DNA from: Adineta steineri
Lineage: Eukaryota; Rotifera; Eurotatoria; Adinetida; Adinetidae
Direction: 5' to 3'
Assembly (NCBI GenBank): GCA_905250115.1
Contig: CAJNOI010000144.1
Location: 39,980-103,979 of the forward strand
DNA: 64,000 nt
Shown here: piece by piece, positions 23,984-37,300 of the stretch
How the letters are laid out: the number at the start of each line of letters is the position of its first letter
How positions within the stretch are numbered: position 1 is the first letter of the stretch
Notes under the pieces: model-generated
Told to the model about the DNA's origin: nothing
The model's database searches: none
What the model saw: only the letters and a program-made list of their open reading frames with translations
Made by a program: the position numbers and the translations under genes

Positions 23984-25483
23984 ATGCGACATAAAACGAT
24001 CGTGACAATAATTATATTATTATGGCATGTTTGTGTTGCTCAAAACACACCAGCTGACGATGAAATAACTTCAAAAATCAAAAGAGTAGAAAATGGATTA
24101 CGTTACGCAATAAATGTGGAAGGAAAATCTGTTCCAATATTTACAATTCATGAACGAATGAAACATTATCATGTTTCTGCAGTTAGTATAGCTTTGATAA
24201 ATGAAGGAAGAATCGAATGGACGAAAGCCTACGGTTATCTTGATGCAGAATATATGAAAAGAGCGAATACATTTACATTGTTTCAGGCAGCTTCTATCAG
24301 TAGACCAGTATCAGCAATGGTTGCTTTGAAATTGGTGGAACAGCAAAAACTTGATCTAGACGAAAATGTTCATACATATCTTCGATCGTGGAAGGTAAAA
24401 AATACATCGTTCACTGAAAAAGAATCCGTCACTTTACGCCGACTTCTTACACATACAGCTGGTCTTACTGTTCACGGCTTTCTTGGCTATGCTGCAAATG
24501 AAACATTACCGACGCTTATACAAATTCTCAATGGAGAAAATCCAGCTAATTCAAGACCTATTATTTCTGATCACACTCCAGGCAGTCATTGGCAATATTC
24601 AGGAGGTGGATATGTTCTTTTACAGCAATTATTAGAAGATGTAACAGGATGGGATTTTTCTTCGTTGATGCAACGTTCTGTACTTTCTCCAATTAATATG
24701 AAACATAGTACTTTTCAACAGATACTACCCCTGTCGTGGCAGTAACGAGCGAGTATCGGTCATCGATTACATGGTGAAAAATTACCTGGTAATTGGCATA
24801 TATATCCAGAAAGTGCAGCAGCTGGATTATGGACTACACCATCTGATTTGGCGCTTTACGTTATTGAAATACAAAAATCTTTACAGAATCAATCGAATCA
24901 AATTCTTTCAAAACAGATGACTGAGAAGATGCTGACGAAACATTTAGAAGATTCGGGTCTAGGTCCTACTATTTATGGTGATAACGACTCCTTAGCTTTC
25001 GGTCATGGTGGATGTAATGAAGGATTTCGATCCTTCTTATTTGGTACTGCTTATTCAGGTAAAGGAGCGGTGATCATGACCAATTCAGGTGATGGTTCGA
25101 ATTTAATTACTGAAATCGTTAGAAGTATCGCCATTGCATACGACTGGGACTTCCATAAGCCAATCATGAAAACTATCGTGATATTGACTCCATCAAAACT
25201 AGCCACTTTCGCTGGAACATATTTATTGGCCGAGGAAAATGCTACTATACTGATTACTGCACAGAATAATCATCTACTTGTTAAACAATTATGGAATGGA
25301 CAAGATTTTCTTCTCTATCCTGAATCTGATACGGATTTTTTCGTAATAGAAAATGATTTCTTAGTTAATTTTGAATCTTCAACTGATGCAATTATTATTG
25401 GATTAAATTTCGCAGGATTCAAATGGCCGAAGATGAAAGAAGATGAAAATGAGAAAACATTTCACGCACTATTTTCTTTATGA
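23984..25483 (+). pseudogene. Secreted serine hydrolase, beta-lactamase fold, one in-frame stop
   Basis: One reading frame covers the whole region except for a TAA at 24743-24745. Residues 1-20 are a signal peptide ending VCVAQN. The frame then follows the class C beta-lactamase/LACTB-like serine hydrolase family. It has ASISRP at the SxxK position (the Lys is Arg here), YSGGGY at the YxN position and HGGCNEGF at the KTG/HxG position. The text after the stop (GHRLHGEKLPGNWHIYPESAAAGLWTTPSDLA) continues the family without a shift. The stop is not in an intron of workable size. Together with the Lys-to-Arg change this suggests an inactive or recently disabled hydrolase. A sequencing error at one base cannot be excluded. 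Confidence 0.75.
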
Positions 25484-26461
25484 TCATTGAAATAAGAAGA
25501 ACATTTTCTATGTATCTGATGAGAACGCAAAGAATATATTTGAAATTGTGAGTGTAGATGCATAATGAATGATCACATCCACCATTGACCTCGTCTGATA
25601 AAATGGTTCCATCTTACATGAAAACGTCTTTTCACCTATTTCAAAAAGTATTTGAATCTAGGTACTCTTTTCTTTAAATGAAATATAATACTTAGAGAAA
25701 AAAAATAATCGATTAACATATGATATAACGAACGATTCATTGGGACGATGTTAATACTAATATTACACCTTTTTTGAAAACATTCTCGGAAATATTTGAT
25801 TAAACAATAATTTGATCAAACAAAGTATTATATCAAAACATGTCACAAGTCCGCCGCTTTCGTTTAGTGAAAATCGGAGATCGCTAGCTATTATGCTATT
25901 CCTTTTTTAGTTGACTCCGATAAAAGATCAAAGTATATATACAAAAATGTTCTTATACTGGATTCAGAAGCATTTTATTATTAATTTTATCAGGTACATA
26001 AAATACGTCATTCATTATTAATTACTGTTACTGATGGGTGTCATCGCTTCGAGTTGGGAAAACAAAAATGATATATGTCAGTTTCACAAGAGGAAGAACT
26101 ACACTGGTTTAATTACAAAATGAAAGTGGATCACTTCATGATACCTGCCAAAACCATACCTTATGAAATGTAATACTTCTTGTGAGCAAACTCGGATAGA
26201 TTTTTGTTATTCTACGTAGTCATTTATAGCCTGATTATTTAAAAGATGTGCTTCTATTCTCAGTAATCTTTAGTAGAAAAACGAGTGTAATCCATTCTCT
26301 TTTTTTTTATAAAATTAATTCAGTGTAATTCTAGAAAAAAGAAAACACTAGTTTTCTTTCTACGTCATAAACTCTCTTATCTAGTAGCTATAATAGAACC
26401 AAAATCGTTTGACACTAATATCTTCACTCATTACATAAAACTACTTTCAAAGAACGCGACG
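25484..26461. other. Intergenic with one hairpin
   Basis: From about 25725 this is the 5' part of the tandem receptor duplication. It matches 28130-28879. No gene is seen. Confidence 0.5.
25548..25584. repeat. Telomere-like fold-back hairpin (degenerate)
   Basis: GTGAGTGTAGATG faces CACATCCACC. Arms are short and imperfect. Confidence 0.45.
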
Positions 26462-27940
26462 ATGTCATCCAACAATAACACAAGCCTTAAATTAGCAATT
26501 CTTCAACTTCAAACTGGTTTTCTATATTTAAACCTTATCGGAGGCTTTATTCTATTGATTGGTGGCGTACTCGGAAATCTTCTCAATATTATCGTCTTCA
26601 TTAAAGTTGGAAATTATAAGAACAATGCATGTTCACTTTACATGTTTGTTCGCACTTTTCTTGATCTCAATCTTCTTCTTGCCGGTCTGACCGGTAGAAT
26701 TCTTAGTGCAGGTTTTCAGATAAATCTGACTTCGATGAATAGAATTTGGTGTAAAACGCGCACAGCTTTTGTCGATATTAATGCTGTAAGCACCTATACT
26801 TTAATTTGCCTACAAGCTATTGATGCTTTCATGTGTTCTTCTCCATCAGCTGTTGTACGACAGAAGAGCAATATTCGAATAGCACGATATTTAATAATTG
26901 GTACTCTTTGCATTTGGTTTATTCATGAACTACCCTACTACTTCTTTCAAGATCTTGTTATTGTAGGAGGTACCCCCATGTGCATCACAACAAATACAAT
27001 TTTTGCTCAGTATCGTAGCTATGTTACCGTTCTTGGCATTGCCACTATTATTCCAATCACTGTGATTTCTATGTTTGGATTTCTCACTGTTCGACATATG
27101 AAAACTATTAGTGTAACAAGATCACTTTCTTCTCTTACAAAACAAACCATTAGTATGGCATTATTTCAAATATTTGCTGTATTAGTGTTTAATAGTCCAT
27201 ATGCAATTTGGCAAATATACACAGTCATCACAGCAAATGTAGTTAAAGATACTTATAGACAAACAGTGGAACAGTTAATTAGTTCATTTGCTGGTACTTA
27301 TGTTTTTGGACCATATGCGGTAAATTGTCTATTTCTTACTTTCTAAACTAATACTTATTCTTCTCTTTTTTTTAGAGTTCTTTTTATTGCTATTGTTTAT
27401 CAAAAAGATTTCAAAATCAGTTGGTTGTCTCTCTGAAGGAGCTGGTTGGATGTAAACATATGAATCAAGTACTTCCAAGTACTCAAAGAACTGGCACTCG
27501 TACTTAAATATATTTGTCGTTCGTGTATCATTTGTCTTGTTGTAATTTGTTCTTGTGTTGTCTGTTCGTAAAAACGTCTAAAATATCTACAAAAATTATG
27601 TTGAAAAATAACTGTTATAAACGAAAACATCGTATTTGCTAAAGAGATTGATATATTCAATCACATATTATGGAAATGTGTGCTGTTATTATAACAATTG
27701 TATGATGTGTTGAGTTCGGGTAATTGAGGGTGTGGGTAAGAAATTTAAAATAAGTCTTAGTTTTACAATTGAATCATATGTATTGATGTAAAACAATTAT
27801 ATAACACAATTGCTATAAATATAAAAATGTATTCGGTTAAATTTGTTGTAATGATAATTGAAATTAAATTAGCAGTTTATTTATTATAGTAAACAAACTA
27901 TGAAAGTATTTTATTGAATAATATGATTGGATAAACACTG
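25725..27940 (+). repeat. Tandem duplication unit 1 (receptor gene plus flanks)
   Basis: This unit aligns with 28130-30370, including about 700 bp upstream and 400 bp downstream of each receptor gene. It also shares a conserved stretch ending in CACAAGTCCGCCGCTTTCG upstream of the gene. Confidence 0.85.
26462..27507 (+). CDS. 7TM receptor, two exons (329 aa)
   Basis: Exon 1 is 26462-27319 and exon 2 is 27376-27507, separated by a 56-nt GT-AG intron in phase 0. The unspliced frame would stop in the intron after VNCLFLTF. Splicing instead restores SSFYCYCLSKRFQNQL, a normal receptor tail after TM7. TM1 contains GGVLGNLLN, and TM3 follows a conserved Cys (WCKTR). The DRY box is absent and replaced by a diverged family-specific stretch. 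TM6 carries FNSPYAIW. The second gene in the pair (28880) shares most of the sequence. It is probably a peptide-type chemoreceptor of a bdelloid-expanded class A branch. The ligand is unknown. Confidence 0.85.
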
Positions 27941-28879
27941 CTTAGTGGATTACAAGACTTGTCAAAACATTCTACTTAAGCAAATAATTAAAATGAATTG
28001 TCAAACAATATAATTATTCATTTTTACATTCAATAGAGACTTGTCTGTGATCGATTAATATTAGAAGAAGGAAATATAATTATCTGAGTTATATCTACGA
28101 ATGTAGCTTTGAGATTCTTCTATCCAGCGCGTATGACATAACCAACGATTCATTAGGGCTATGTTGATAAGTATACTGCACCTTTTTTGAAAACATTCTC
28201 GGAAATATCTGATTCAACAATAATTTGATCAAACAAAATATTATATCAAAACATGTCACAAGTCCGCCGCTTTCGCTTACTGAAAATCGGAGATCGCTAG
28301 CTATTATGCTATTCCCTTTTTAAGTTTGACTCCAACAAAAGATCAAAGTATATATACAAAAATGTTCTTATACTGGATTAAGAAGCATTTTAATATTAAT
28401 TTTACCAAACATACAAAATACGTCATTCTTTATTAATTACTGTTACTGATGGATGTCATCGTTTCGAGTTTGAAAAACAAAAATGATATGTGTCAGTTTC
28501 AGAAGAGGAAAAATTACACTGGTTTAATTACAAAATGAAAGAGGATCACTTCATGATACCTGTCAAAACTACATCTCGTTCAGATGTTTGATACAATACT
28601 TCTGAGCAAAGTCGGATAGACTTTCTTACTCTACGCAGTCACTTCTAGTCTGATTATTCAAAAGATGTGCGTCTATTCTCTGTAATCTTTAGGAGAAAAA
28701 CGAGTGTAATCCATTCTCTTTTTTTATAAAATTAATTCAGTGGACTTCTAGTGAAAAGAAAAAGCTAATTCTCTTCCAACGACATGATATTTCTTATCTG
28801 ATGACTATAATAAGAAAGAAAACGTTCTGAATGTAACATCTTCATTCATTAAATAAAAGTATTTCCGAAGAACGCGACA
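27508..28879. other. Intergenic, no gene seen
   Basis: AT-rich spacer between the tandem receptors. It has a half hairpin motif GAGGGTGTGGGTAAG near 27726-27740. A minus-strand open stretch over 27400-27660 is the antisense shadow of the receptor's last exon. Confidence 0.5.
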
Positions 28880-30370
28880 ATGTCATCGAACAACAACACT
28901 AGCATGACATTAACAATTCTTCAACTTCAAACTGGTTTTCAATATGCAACCCTTGTTTTAGGTTTTATTCTATTGATTGGTGGCATACTCGGAAATCTTC
29001 TCAATATTATCGTCTTCATTAAAGTTGGAAATTACAAGAACAATGGATGCTCTCTTTACATGTTTGTTCGTACTTTTCTTGATCTCAACATTCTCCTTGT
29101 TGGTCTAACCACTAGAATTCTTAGTACAGGCTTTCAAATGAATTTTACTTTAACAAATCGAATTTGGTGTAAAACGCGCATCGGCTTTGTCGATATTAAT
29201 GCTCAGAGTACATGTACTTTTATTTGCTTACAAGCTATTGATATTTTCATGTGTTCCTCTCCATCAGTTGCTGTACGACAGAAGAGCAATATTCGAATAG
29301 CACGATATCTAATAATTGGTACTCTTTGCATTTGGTTTATTCATGAACTACCTTACTACTTCTTTCAAGATCTTGTTATTGTAAGAGGTACCCCAATGTG
29401 TATCGCAACAAATACAATTTATGCCCAGTATCGTAGCTATGTTGTCTCTCTTGGCATTGTCACTATTATTCCAATTACTGTGGTTTCTATTTTTGGATTC
29501 CTCACTGTTCGACATATGAAAACTATTAGTGTAACAAGATCACTTTCTTCTCTTACAAAACAAACAATTAGTATGGCATTATCTCAAATATTTGCTGTGT
29601 TAGTGTTCAATAGTCCATATGCAACTTGGCAAATTTACACAGTCGTTACAGCAAATGTAGTTAAAAATACCTATAGACAAACAGTGGAACAGTTAGTAAT
29701 TTCATTCGCTGCTACTTATGGTTTTGCAATATATGCGGTAAATTGTATGCTTGTTACTTTCTTAACTGACATTTATTCTTCTCTTTTTTTTAGAGTTCTT
29801 TTTATTGCTATTGTTTATCAAAAAGATTTCGAAATCAGTTGGTTGTTTCTCTGAAGGAGCTGGTTGGATGTAAAAATATGAATCAAGTATATCCAAGTGC
29901 TCAACGAAGTGGTACTCGTACTTAAATATACTTGTTATTCGTGTATCATTTGTCTTGTTGTAATTTGTTGTAGTGTTGTCTGTTCGTAAAAAGGTCGAGA
30001 ATATCTATAACAGTATGTTGAAAAATGACTGTGATAAATGAGAAGATTGTATTTACTGGAAAGATTGGCATATTCAATCACATATAGTAGGAATTTGTAC
30101 TTTTATTAAAACAATTTTATGATGTATTAAGTTCGAGTAATTGAGGTTGTGGGTAAGAAATTTAAAATAAGTCTTTGTGTTATCATTGAATCAGTGAAAG
30201 ATCAGATGTATTGAAGTAAACAAATGATATAATACAACTGCTATAAATACAAAAATGTTTTTGTTTAAATTTGTTGTGATGGTAGCTGAAATTGAATTAC
30301 AAGTTCATTTATTATAGAAAACAAACTATGAAATTATTTTGTTGAATATTATGATTGAATAAGCGGTAGA
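28130..30370 (+). repeat. Tandem duplication unit 2 (receptor gene plus flanks)
   Basis: Second copy of 25725-27940 in direct orientation. It includes the CACAAGTCCGCCGCTTTCG stretch upstream and the GAGGTTGTGGGTAAG motif downstream. Confidence 0.85.
28880..29925 (+). CDS. 7TM receptor, two exons (329 aa)
   Basis: Exon 1 is 28880-29737 and exon 2 is 29794-29925, with a 56-nt intron in phase 0. The intron lacks a stop in frame, so a naive reading gives a 324-aa protein with a false tail. The spliced tail SSFYCYCLSKRFRNQLVV agrees with the two paralogues. It is the tandem copy of the receptor at 26462 and the inverted-repeat partner of 1033-2078, from which it differs at about four residues. 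Seven hydrophobic segments are visible. The N-terminus is short, with Asn glycosylation sites (NNNTS), and there is no signal peptide. Confidence 0.86.
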
Positions 30371-30759
30371 AATTGAGAGTAATTTATCGAAAAATGAAAT
30401 TAGCTGCTTAGGTTAGACAAAAGACATTCATATCAAAAGAGCATATAATAATTATCTAAAATGTCTTTTCATGTACTCATTATGAAATGTTCACCCGTGC
30501 AAGTCATCATGAGAGAACATACATAAGATTACTGTTGGAATGACATTTTGTCAAATAATATAGTCTTTTCCGACGGAAGGTAATCATGAGAATATTTCTA
30601 TGATCTTTACTAGACTAGATAATGGTATATTGACATATGGACATTTATCCTTGTACATAGATGCCATAAAATACTTCATTGTATTCTAACATTCATTTAA
30701 AATATAGAAGTCAAAAGTTTCTCAGTTATTCAATTAATATCATTCTCTTCTTTCTCAAC
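29926..30759. other. Intergenic, no gene seen
   Basis: Spacer between the second and third receptors, shared with 199-1032 of the left arm. Confidence 0.5.
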
Positions 30760-31803
30760 ATGAATATTCTTGAGATTTCATCATCTCTATGGATGATTTT
30801 ATGTAGTATTTGTGGTGTCACTTGTGCCATTGTCTTTATTGCTATTGTGATTTATCATCGTGAATTTCATACATCAAATATTATGCTTGCTTTCAATTCA
30901 GCAGTCGCTGGTCTGATTATTAATATAACTTGTGGTTGTCAAGCAATTTATCAATTGAAAAGTGATGGAAATGATAGACTATGTTCATTTCGAGGTTTTC
31001 TACTTCATGCTAGATGTGGTCTTTTGTATCATACAATTTGTAATCAAGCACTGCATCGTCTCTTTGTCGTTGTGTTTGCAACACGACGTTATTTTCAATC
31101 GAAACAAGTCACAGTGTCTATGACGATTGTTCAGTGGTTACTTTTGGTTACATTTGGCATTCCAGCACTAGTACTTGGTCGGATTGTATATCAGCCCGGT
31201 AGCCGTATTTGTCAGGTAGGTTTCTATACGTATTCATTACAGAAAATTTCAATAGAAATATGAATGTATTTTCTGTGTTAATTGATGATCTCTTCCAATG
31301 TATATTTATCTTTGATTTAGGCATCAATGAATGATATAGTCATCTTTCTGTATCTAGCAATGTTTATCTATTTCCTTCCACTTGCCATCATTATCCCAAC
31401 TTATATTCGAATTGTACATTTCGCAAAACAACGTTCTTTTTCAACAAACATTTCTCGTAATGTAGTTGACCAACGTCGACAACGTCGTGATCTTCGTTTT
31501 ATTGGTCGCCTTTTTATCATCGTTTGTGTTGTATTACTGATGAGTTTTCCATATTTGATTTTCTTCCTCCGAGCTAATTTTTCTCCTAATGCAGAATCGT
31601 TACCCTATGCACAACGAGTCACTTATGTTTTGCTTTCATTCGGCTTTGGTATATGGATGTTACTGAACTTGATTTTTACAGATAAAATAAGGAAATATTT
31701 AACTATCAAAATGCAAGTTCTACTATCACGACCAAGATCTATTCGAGTGCAACCTCATAATACGATCTATCAACAGCTTCAAACTACGACTGGTATACAG
31801 TAA
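30760..31803 (+). CDS. 7TM receptor, two exons (312 aa)
   Basis: Exon 1 (30760-31215) and exon 2 (31321-31803) flank a 105-nt intron in phase 0. The product has seven hydrophobic segments. TM3 ends with ALHRLFVVVF, where HRL stands in for DRY, and TM6 contains LLMSFPYLIFFL. The loop between TM5 and TM6 is basic (QRRQRRDLR), as expected for G-protein contact. It belongs to a receptor group different from the tandem pair upstream. An in-frame ATG 27 codons further up (30679) is possible, but Met 30760 places TM1 at the usual distance. The left-arm copy preserves this start. Confidence 0.82.
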
Positions 31804-34330
31804 TAAAGAAATGATAGAACTATCTTACGAAATGGATACAATAACGACTTTTTATTCACTGTTCAGAATGCTTGATTTTGGTGTTGTTAATATTACAGAA
31901 TGATAATGTATTTTCGTATTTTATAATTCCTCTTTTTTTTCTTTTTTCTAAAATAAAGACAATACGTCATATATCAACGAGCAAATTGTTATCTTTTCTT
32001 TTGTCTCTAAATAAAACGAAAAATACGACTACATGCTGTTAGTTTAGTATATTTGTTTTTGAATCAAAATCTTCTAAAGGATATATTACACTGAATGATC
32101 AATAAAATGTAATTCTAAAAAGGAAAGAAAAAGAGATATATTTGACAAGCAAATATATCTGTACGAATGAAGATGTCTAAAAATTATTACTTAATTTATT
32201 TTCCACTCTTTCTAAAAGATTTAATTACACATTACTTTCATTTGTTTAATATAATTTTAAAAATATACTATTTATGTATGTGAATAAAAATGTTATAGTT
32301 GAGCTTAGTAATTATATCTAAATTAACTACATATTTGTGAAGATGAGAATCCTATATCTCTGCTTATTCGAAGAAAAACACACGCTATATATAGAATGGT
32401 AGATCACTCTGTTAGGAATATGTTCAACAGGAGATCAAAAGAATAAGATGAGGAAAAATTTCATAACATACAGCAACATATATGTGAACGACAGGAAAGA
32501 AAAAATCCATGAACGACTTGGAAGAGAATGAGAACACACATAGAAGAAGATGATGAATCACACTATATATGATATATGTATATGTGACAACAAAACGAAA
32601 GTAGATATACATATATATATTATCAGAAAGAAATGAAGATAGGTAATGATACCACCTAATATATTCTTGCGCGAAGAAATAAGTTAAGTATGTTGATTAA
32701 CGTCTAGCTGCTTGTGTTAACTCTATTAATAAAAGAATTTCAAGCGATAGAGTCAACATAATTGAAATTTCAAGTAAAATCAGTCTGTTAAAAGATCCTA
32801 TATTTACAAAAAAAAATCGTAGTTGGAGGCCAAAATACATTTAGTTGTGTATTGTTTCTATAATAACACATAGAGTTTTTTTTTCTTTTTGTTGATGACG
32901 ACAATGTTCTGTTTGAATAATCAACTTTTTCTATTACTTACTAAGAGTTTTTACAAATGAAAATCTAAAATAAACTTTTTAAGAAAAAAAATATATGCTG
33001 AAACTATTTAATTATATCTATGAGTAATATTTGTTTATTTTTGTTGATACTTCGACACTATGATCAGGTACTGTCTACGAATGATTTTTCTATTCATTAT
33101 TTCTCAGATAACTTTACACAGAAAAATGTAGCAATTGATAATTCATTTAAATTTTTCTATCATTATATATTTTTAATCTGAATTTCGATCTAATATAATA
33201 GATTATCAATTCGTTGTTGAGGGATATTCTTTGATTTAAAATACATATTTCTTAGGTGTTGTATTGCTATCTTCCATTGTCTTTTTTTTTATTTTTACAA
33301 GTGATAAACCAAGCATAATATAAGAGAAGAAAAAAGAATCGTCACCAACGTGATAGTATGCTACAGAGCAAACATATTTATTAGACATTCTCGAGAATAT
33401 TAGTATATTACATTTTTCTTTCATCTTGTTCAAAAGAATCTTGGAAGAGGTAAGCTTTTCATAACTACGATAAAACGATTATTTATTTTAGTCACATTAA
33501 CTAAGAGTAAGATCATCAAATACTGCGTTGCCTCGATCATCATCACTTCAGGATGATATATAAATATAGATCTTCACTTCTTTTTTTTTAAATATTTATT
33601 TAAAGGAATTTATGTGGTTCGTACATTATTTTTTATTTAGTTAAAATAATTATTAATCTTCACAGATTAGATAAAAATACCAGTAGTGTTATAAAAAAAT
33701 GATGTAACGGACACTATTTTTGATGTATTTCATTTTCATTAATTAAGATACAAATTTCTTTGAAAATCATTAAATATAATTGGTTCAAAATTAAAACTAC
33801 GGAATGATTTTGATGCAAATTATTATTTCAATCATTGAAAATCAAAAATAATATTCGTTTCATCATATTTTTTATTTCCTGTGTATTTATCATTTTATCA
33901 TATAAGTAATAATATGCAGATGGTTTAGAAATATAATGTAAAAATGATTTATTTATTAATTAGTTTTTCAAAAAATTACTATTCATCACAATAATATTTT
34001 AGAATGATTTATCTCTTATGTCAGACTATAAAATTAATAATCTTTGAAAAATTTCAAAATTCTTTTTTTTTAGTACATTATAGAAACAGAAATATTTATA
34101 ATAGAAAATTAAATTCATATATTTGTGTTTTATTTAGTAGTGTTTGACTATTGAAGAAAAAAAATATTATTATTTAAATCATGTTATTTTAAAATCATTT
34201 GTATTGTGCAAGATTTTATCTAAACAATAGAAATCTTTTGAAGATTGTAAAAATATTATATTTAATAATTTTTTTTGTTACATATTAACATTCATTGATA
34301 TCAAAATAAGTTTTATTTCAGGTAAATAAT
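31804..34330. other. Gene-free AT-rich region
   Basis: About 2.5 kb of very AT-rich DNA with homopolymer runs and no supported open frame, RNA gene or repeat. It precedes the giant polycystin-like gene and presumably contains its promoter. Confidence 0.55.
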
Positions 34331-37300
34331 ATGAAACTATTTAACTTCTTCAATATTTGGTTATTATCGTTATTTATTGGGCAAACATCAGGTATGCATT
34401 TTGTTAAAATTGTTAATGTATTTAATGTAAAAATAAGCTATTTAATTTCATGCAACAATTTTTCTTTCGAAATAAATATCTATGAGAGCATTATAAATAA
34501 ACTGATTGAATGTAGAATGTCTATCGTTAGGTTTAAAAGCATTCTTATTATTTTATCTAGGTATTTCCTACAATCAACCTAAACTCTGTACAAATGCATC
34601 ATGGAATTCTACAGCGATAACGTTTGCGACTAGCGCGACAGTTGGTGCATCTCCTGTTGGTATTTTTGTCAATTCAATTAATACCGTCTATGTCGCTGAT
34701 CAGGTGGATAGTCGGATCCAAGTATGGCTGAACGGCAATACGACACCCACAAGAACTATATCCAGTGGTTTAGTCAAACCTTTTAGCCTTTTCGCCACAG
34801 ACAATGGTGATATTTATGTCGACAATGCCTATTCAAATATGCGAGTAGACAAATGGGGATCAAATTCAAACAGTAGTGTTCCAGCGATGTATGTTTGCTC
34901 ACAATGCACTGGTATTTTCGTCGATATCAATAATATGCTCTACTGTACAATGTATCCTTCTCATAAAATTGTCTCGCAATCATTGGATACAAGTTTAAAT
35001 ATATGGGCCATTGTCGCCGGAACAGGCACTGCTGGAGCAACATCGCTTACACTTAATAATCCTCGCTCGAGCTTTGTCGATAATAATCTAAACATATATG
35101 TGGCTGATGGTGGCAATAATCGGATTCAAAAATTTTTATCAGGACAATTAAATGGAACAACAATACCAACAGGAACCATCATATTGAATTTACCAACTGC
35201 AGTTGTTCTCGATGCTGATGGATATCTCTTTATTGTTGATTCTAATAATCATCGTCTTATTGGCTCGGGACCTTACGGATTTCGATGTATTGCTGCATGT
35301 TCTGGACAAGGATCGCAATCGAATCAGTTATATAACCCAATACAGCTTAGTTTTGATAGTTATGGAAACATATTTGTAACTGATTTCAACAATAATAGAA
35401 TTCAAAAATTTCTTCTGATTACAAATTCATGTAGTAAGTAAAAATTAATTGTATCACAAATTGAAAAATCGTAGAACAAGATTACCTTTCAGTAAATAGA
35501 TCATACACTTTAGAGAAATCACTTTTTCAAACTTCGGTATTTAAAATCGAAATCCCTTTAATATGACACCTTTCTGAGCATGTCACATACAAGAATCTTC
35601 ATCCTATTCAGTATTGGAATTGGGTAACAGTATTAGAGAAAACTAATAAATACAGTGATTGTAAGATGTCCAACAAGCGTGATATGTTTCACTTAATTAT
35701 AAACTAAAGTAGATGTTATGCTTGTTCTGCCGCTTGACATGAAAGAAAAAGTTGTCCTGTGTCTATTATTGAATAAAATTATTCTTTTTTTCTTATAGAT
35801 GGAACGACGACAGTTACAACTATGTCTACTGGTATTTTCTCATCGATTATATTTTATCAATAGTTCATGTTTTTTTTTTATAGTAACTTCAACCAATACT
35901 ACTCAATCGGTTCCTCTTATTACAAACTCAACAACGGTATCATCGTCAACACGTATGTATTTTTTTTTCGAATCGATTGTTAAGCAAGATCTTTCGACAG
36001 AATAGTGGAAACTGACTTATTGTAGACTGCGGTTATCTTTTTGCAAGAGAACTGTCTAAAGACTGAGAAATAAGCATCTCTCTGCAATTCTTCTACAGAA
36101 GTAGATGCAATACAGGTAATCGGTTGATCCCAATGTGGATTTTGACTGATTACTATGGGTCTATCTGATTTACTTTTCTACTCTTATAAAGTTGAGCCAT
36201 GTCAAATTTCATTGTTCGATTATAAAATCGCATTTGCAAGCAGTTAGGATGAATTTAGATCTTTCCATCCGGTTCCGTCTGGTCTTTCCAAACTTAGCAC
36301 CATCTTAGGCTAGAGGTAGTTCATCCCTAACTAGAAAATTTTAAGATGAATATAAAGGGCATATACGAGCTATCAGCGGAGAGGTCTTGAAAGGGATTAT
36401 ATTCTTTTATGACTTTTTTTGATCTTACCACCAACACTCACCCTTCCTATTTTCAAATTGTATATGTTTAATTTATAAAAGCAAAGTAGCTTTGTCTAGC
36501 AGTTTCTGACAGTTTAAAAATTCCTATTTCTCAGTTCTCGAGCGTTGCTAACTGAAGACGATAAAAGATTTGAACGATTGTATAGAGTTTCTGATACACT
36601 AAACTAATCGTTAAGCGTATGCAAATCCATAATATCTAAGTATAGGGTAGATGATTCATATATCGTCGCCGAATACGGGCTTATTAAGACCAAGTGGCTG
36701 CGTCGCCTTTGATATAGTTTGATCATTTTTATAAGAACTTTGGATAAATGTTTTTTAGTTCTTTCGTACAATTTACCAGAATTCACTGCCTATACTACTT
36801 GGAGTGCCAACGGAATAACATTTGCAAATACAACCACACTTGGAACATCTCCCTATGGTATATTTATTGATACTAACAATACTATATATGTATCTGAGCG
36901 AAGTACAAATCGTGTTCAGGTATGGCATGACAGTAGCAGCGTACCTATAAGGAATCTCACCAGTGGTTTATCTAGTCCATATTCTATATTCGTTGCTATT
37001 AATGGTGATATCTATGTCGATAATGGTGGTTCAAATACTCGAGTTGATAAATGGACATTAAATTCAACTACTAGTATTTCAGCAATGTATGTGAAGAACT
37101 CGTGTTGGGGTCTTTTTATCGATATTAATAATAATCTTTATTGTTCAATGAGTGCACTTAATCAAGTTGTCACGAAATCATTGAATAATAACTCAGCTAT
37201 GTGGATAGTTGCTGCTGGCGCAGACTGTTCAGCACCAAGTACGAATACACTTAATGGTCCTCGTGGAATTCACGTTGACACAGATCTGAATTTATATGTT

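Larger units (their letters stand above)
27382..30957 (+). repeat. Right arm of the large inverted repeat (matches 1-3582)
   Basis: Partner of the arm at the start of the window. It covers the last exon of the first receptor, all of the second receptor and the start of the third. The receptor DNA continues beyond 30957, showing that the left arm also continues past base 1. Confidence 0.93.
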
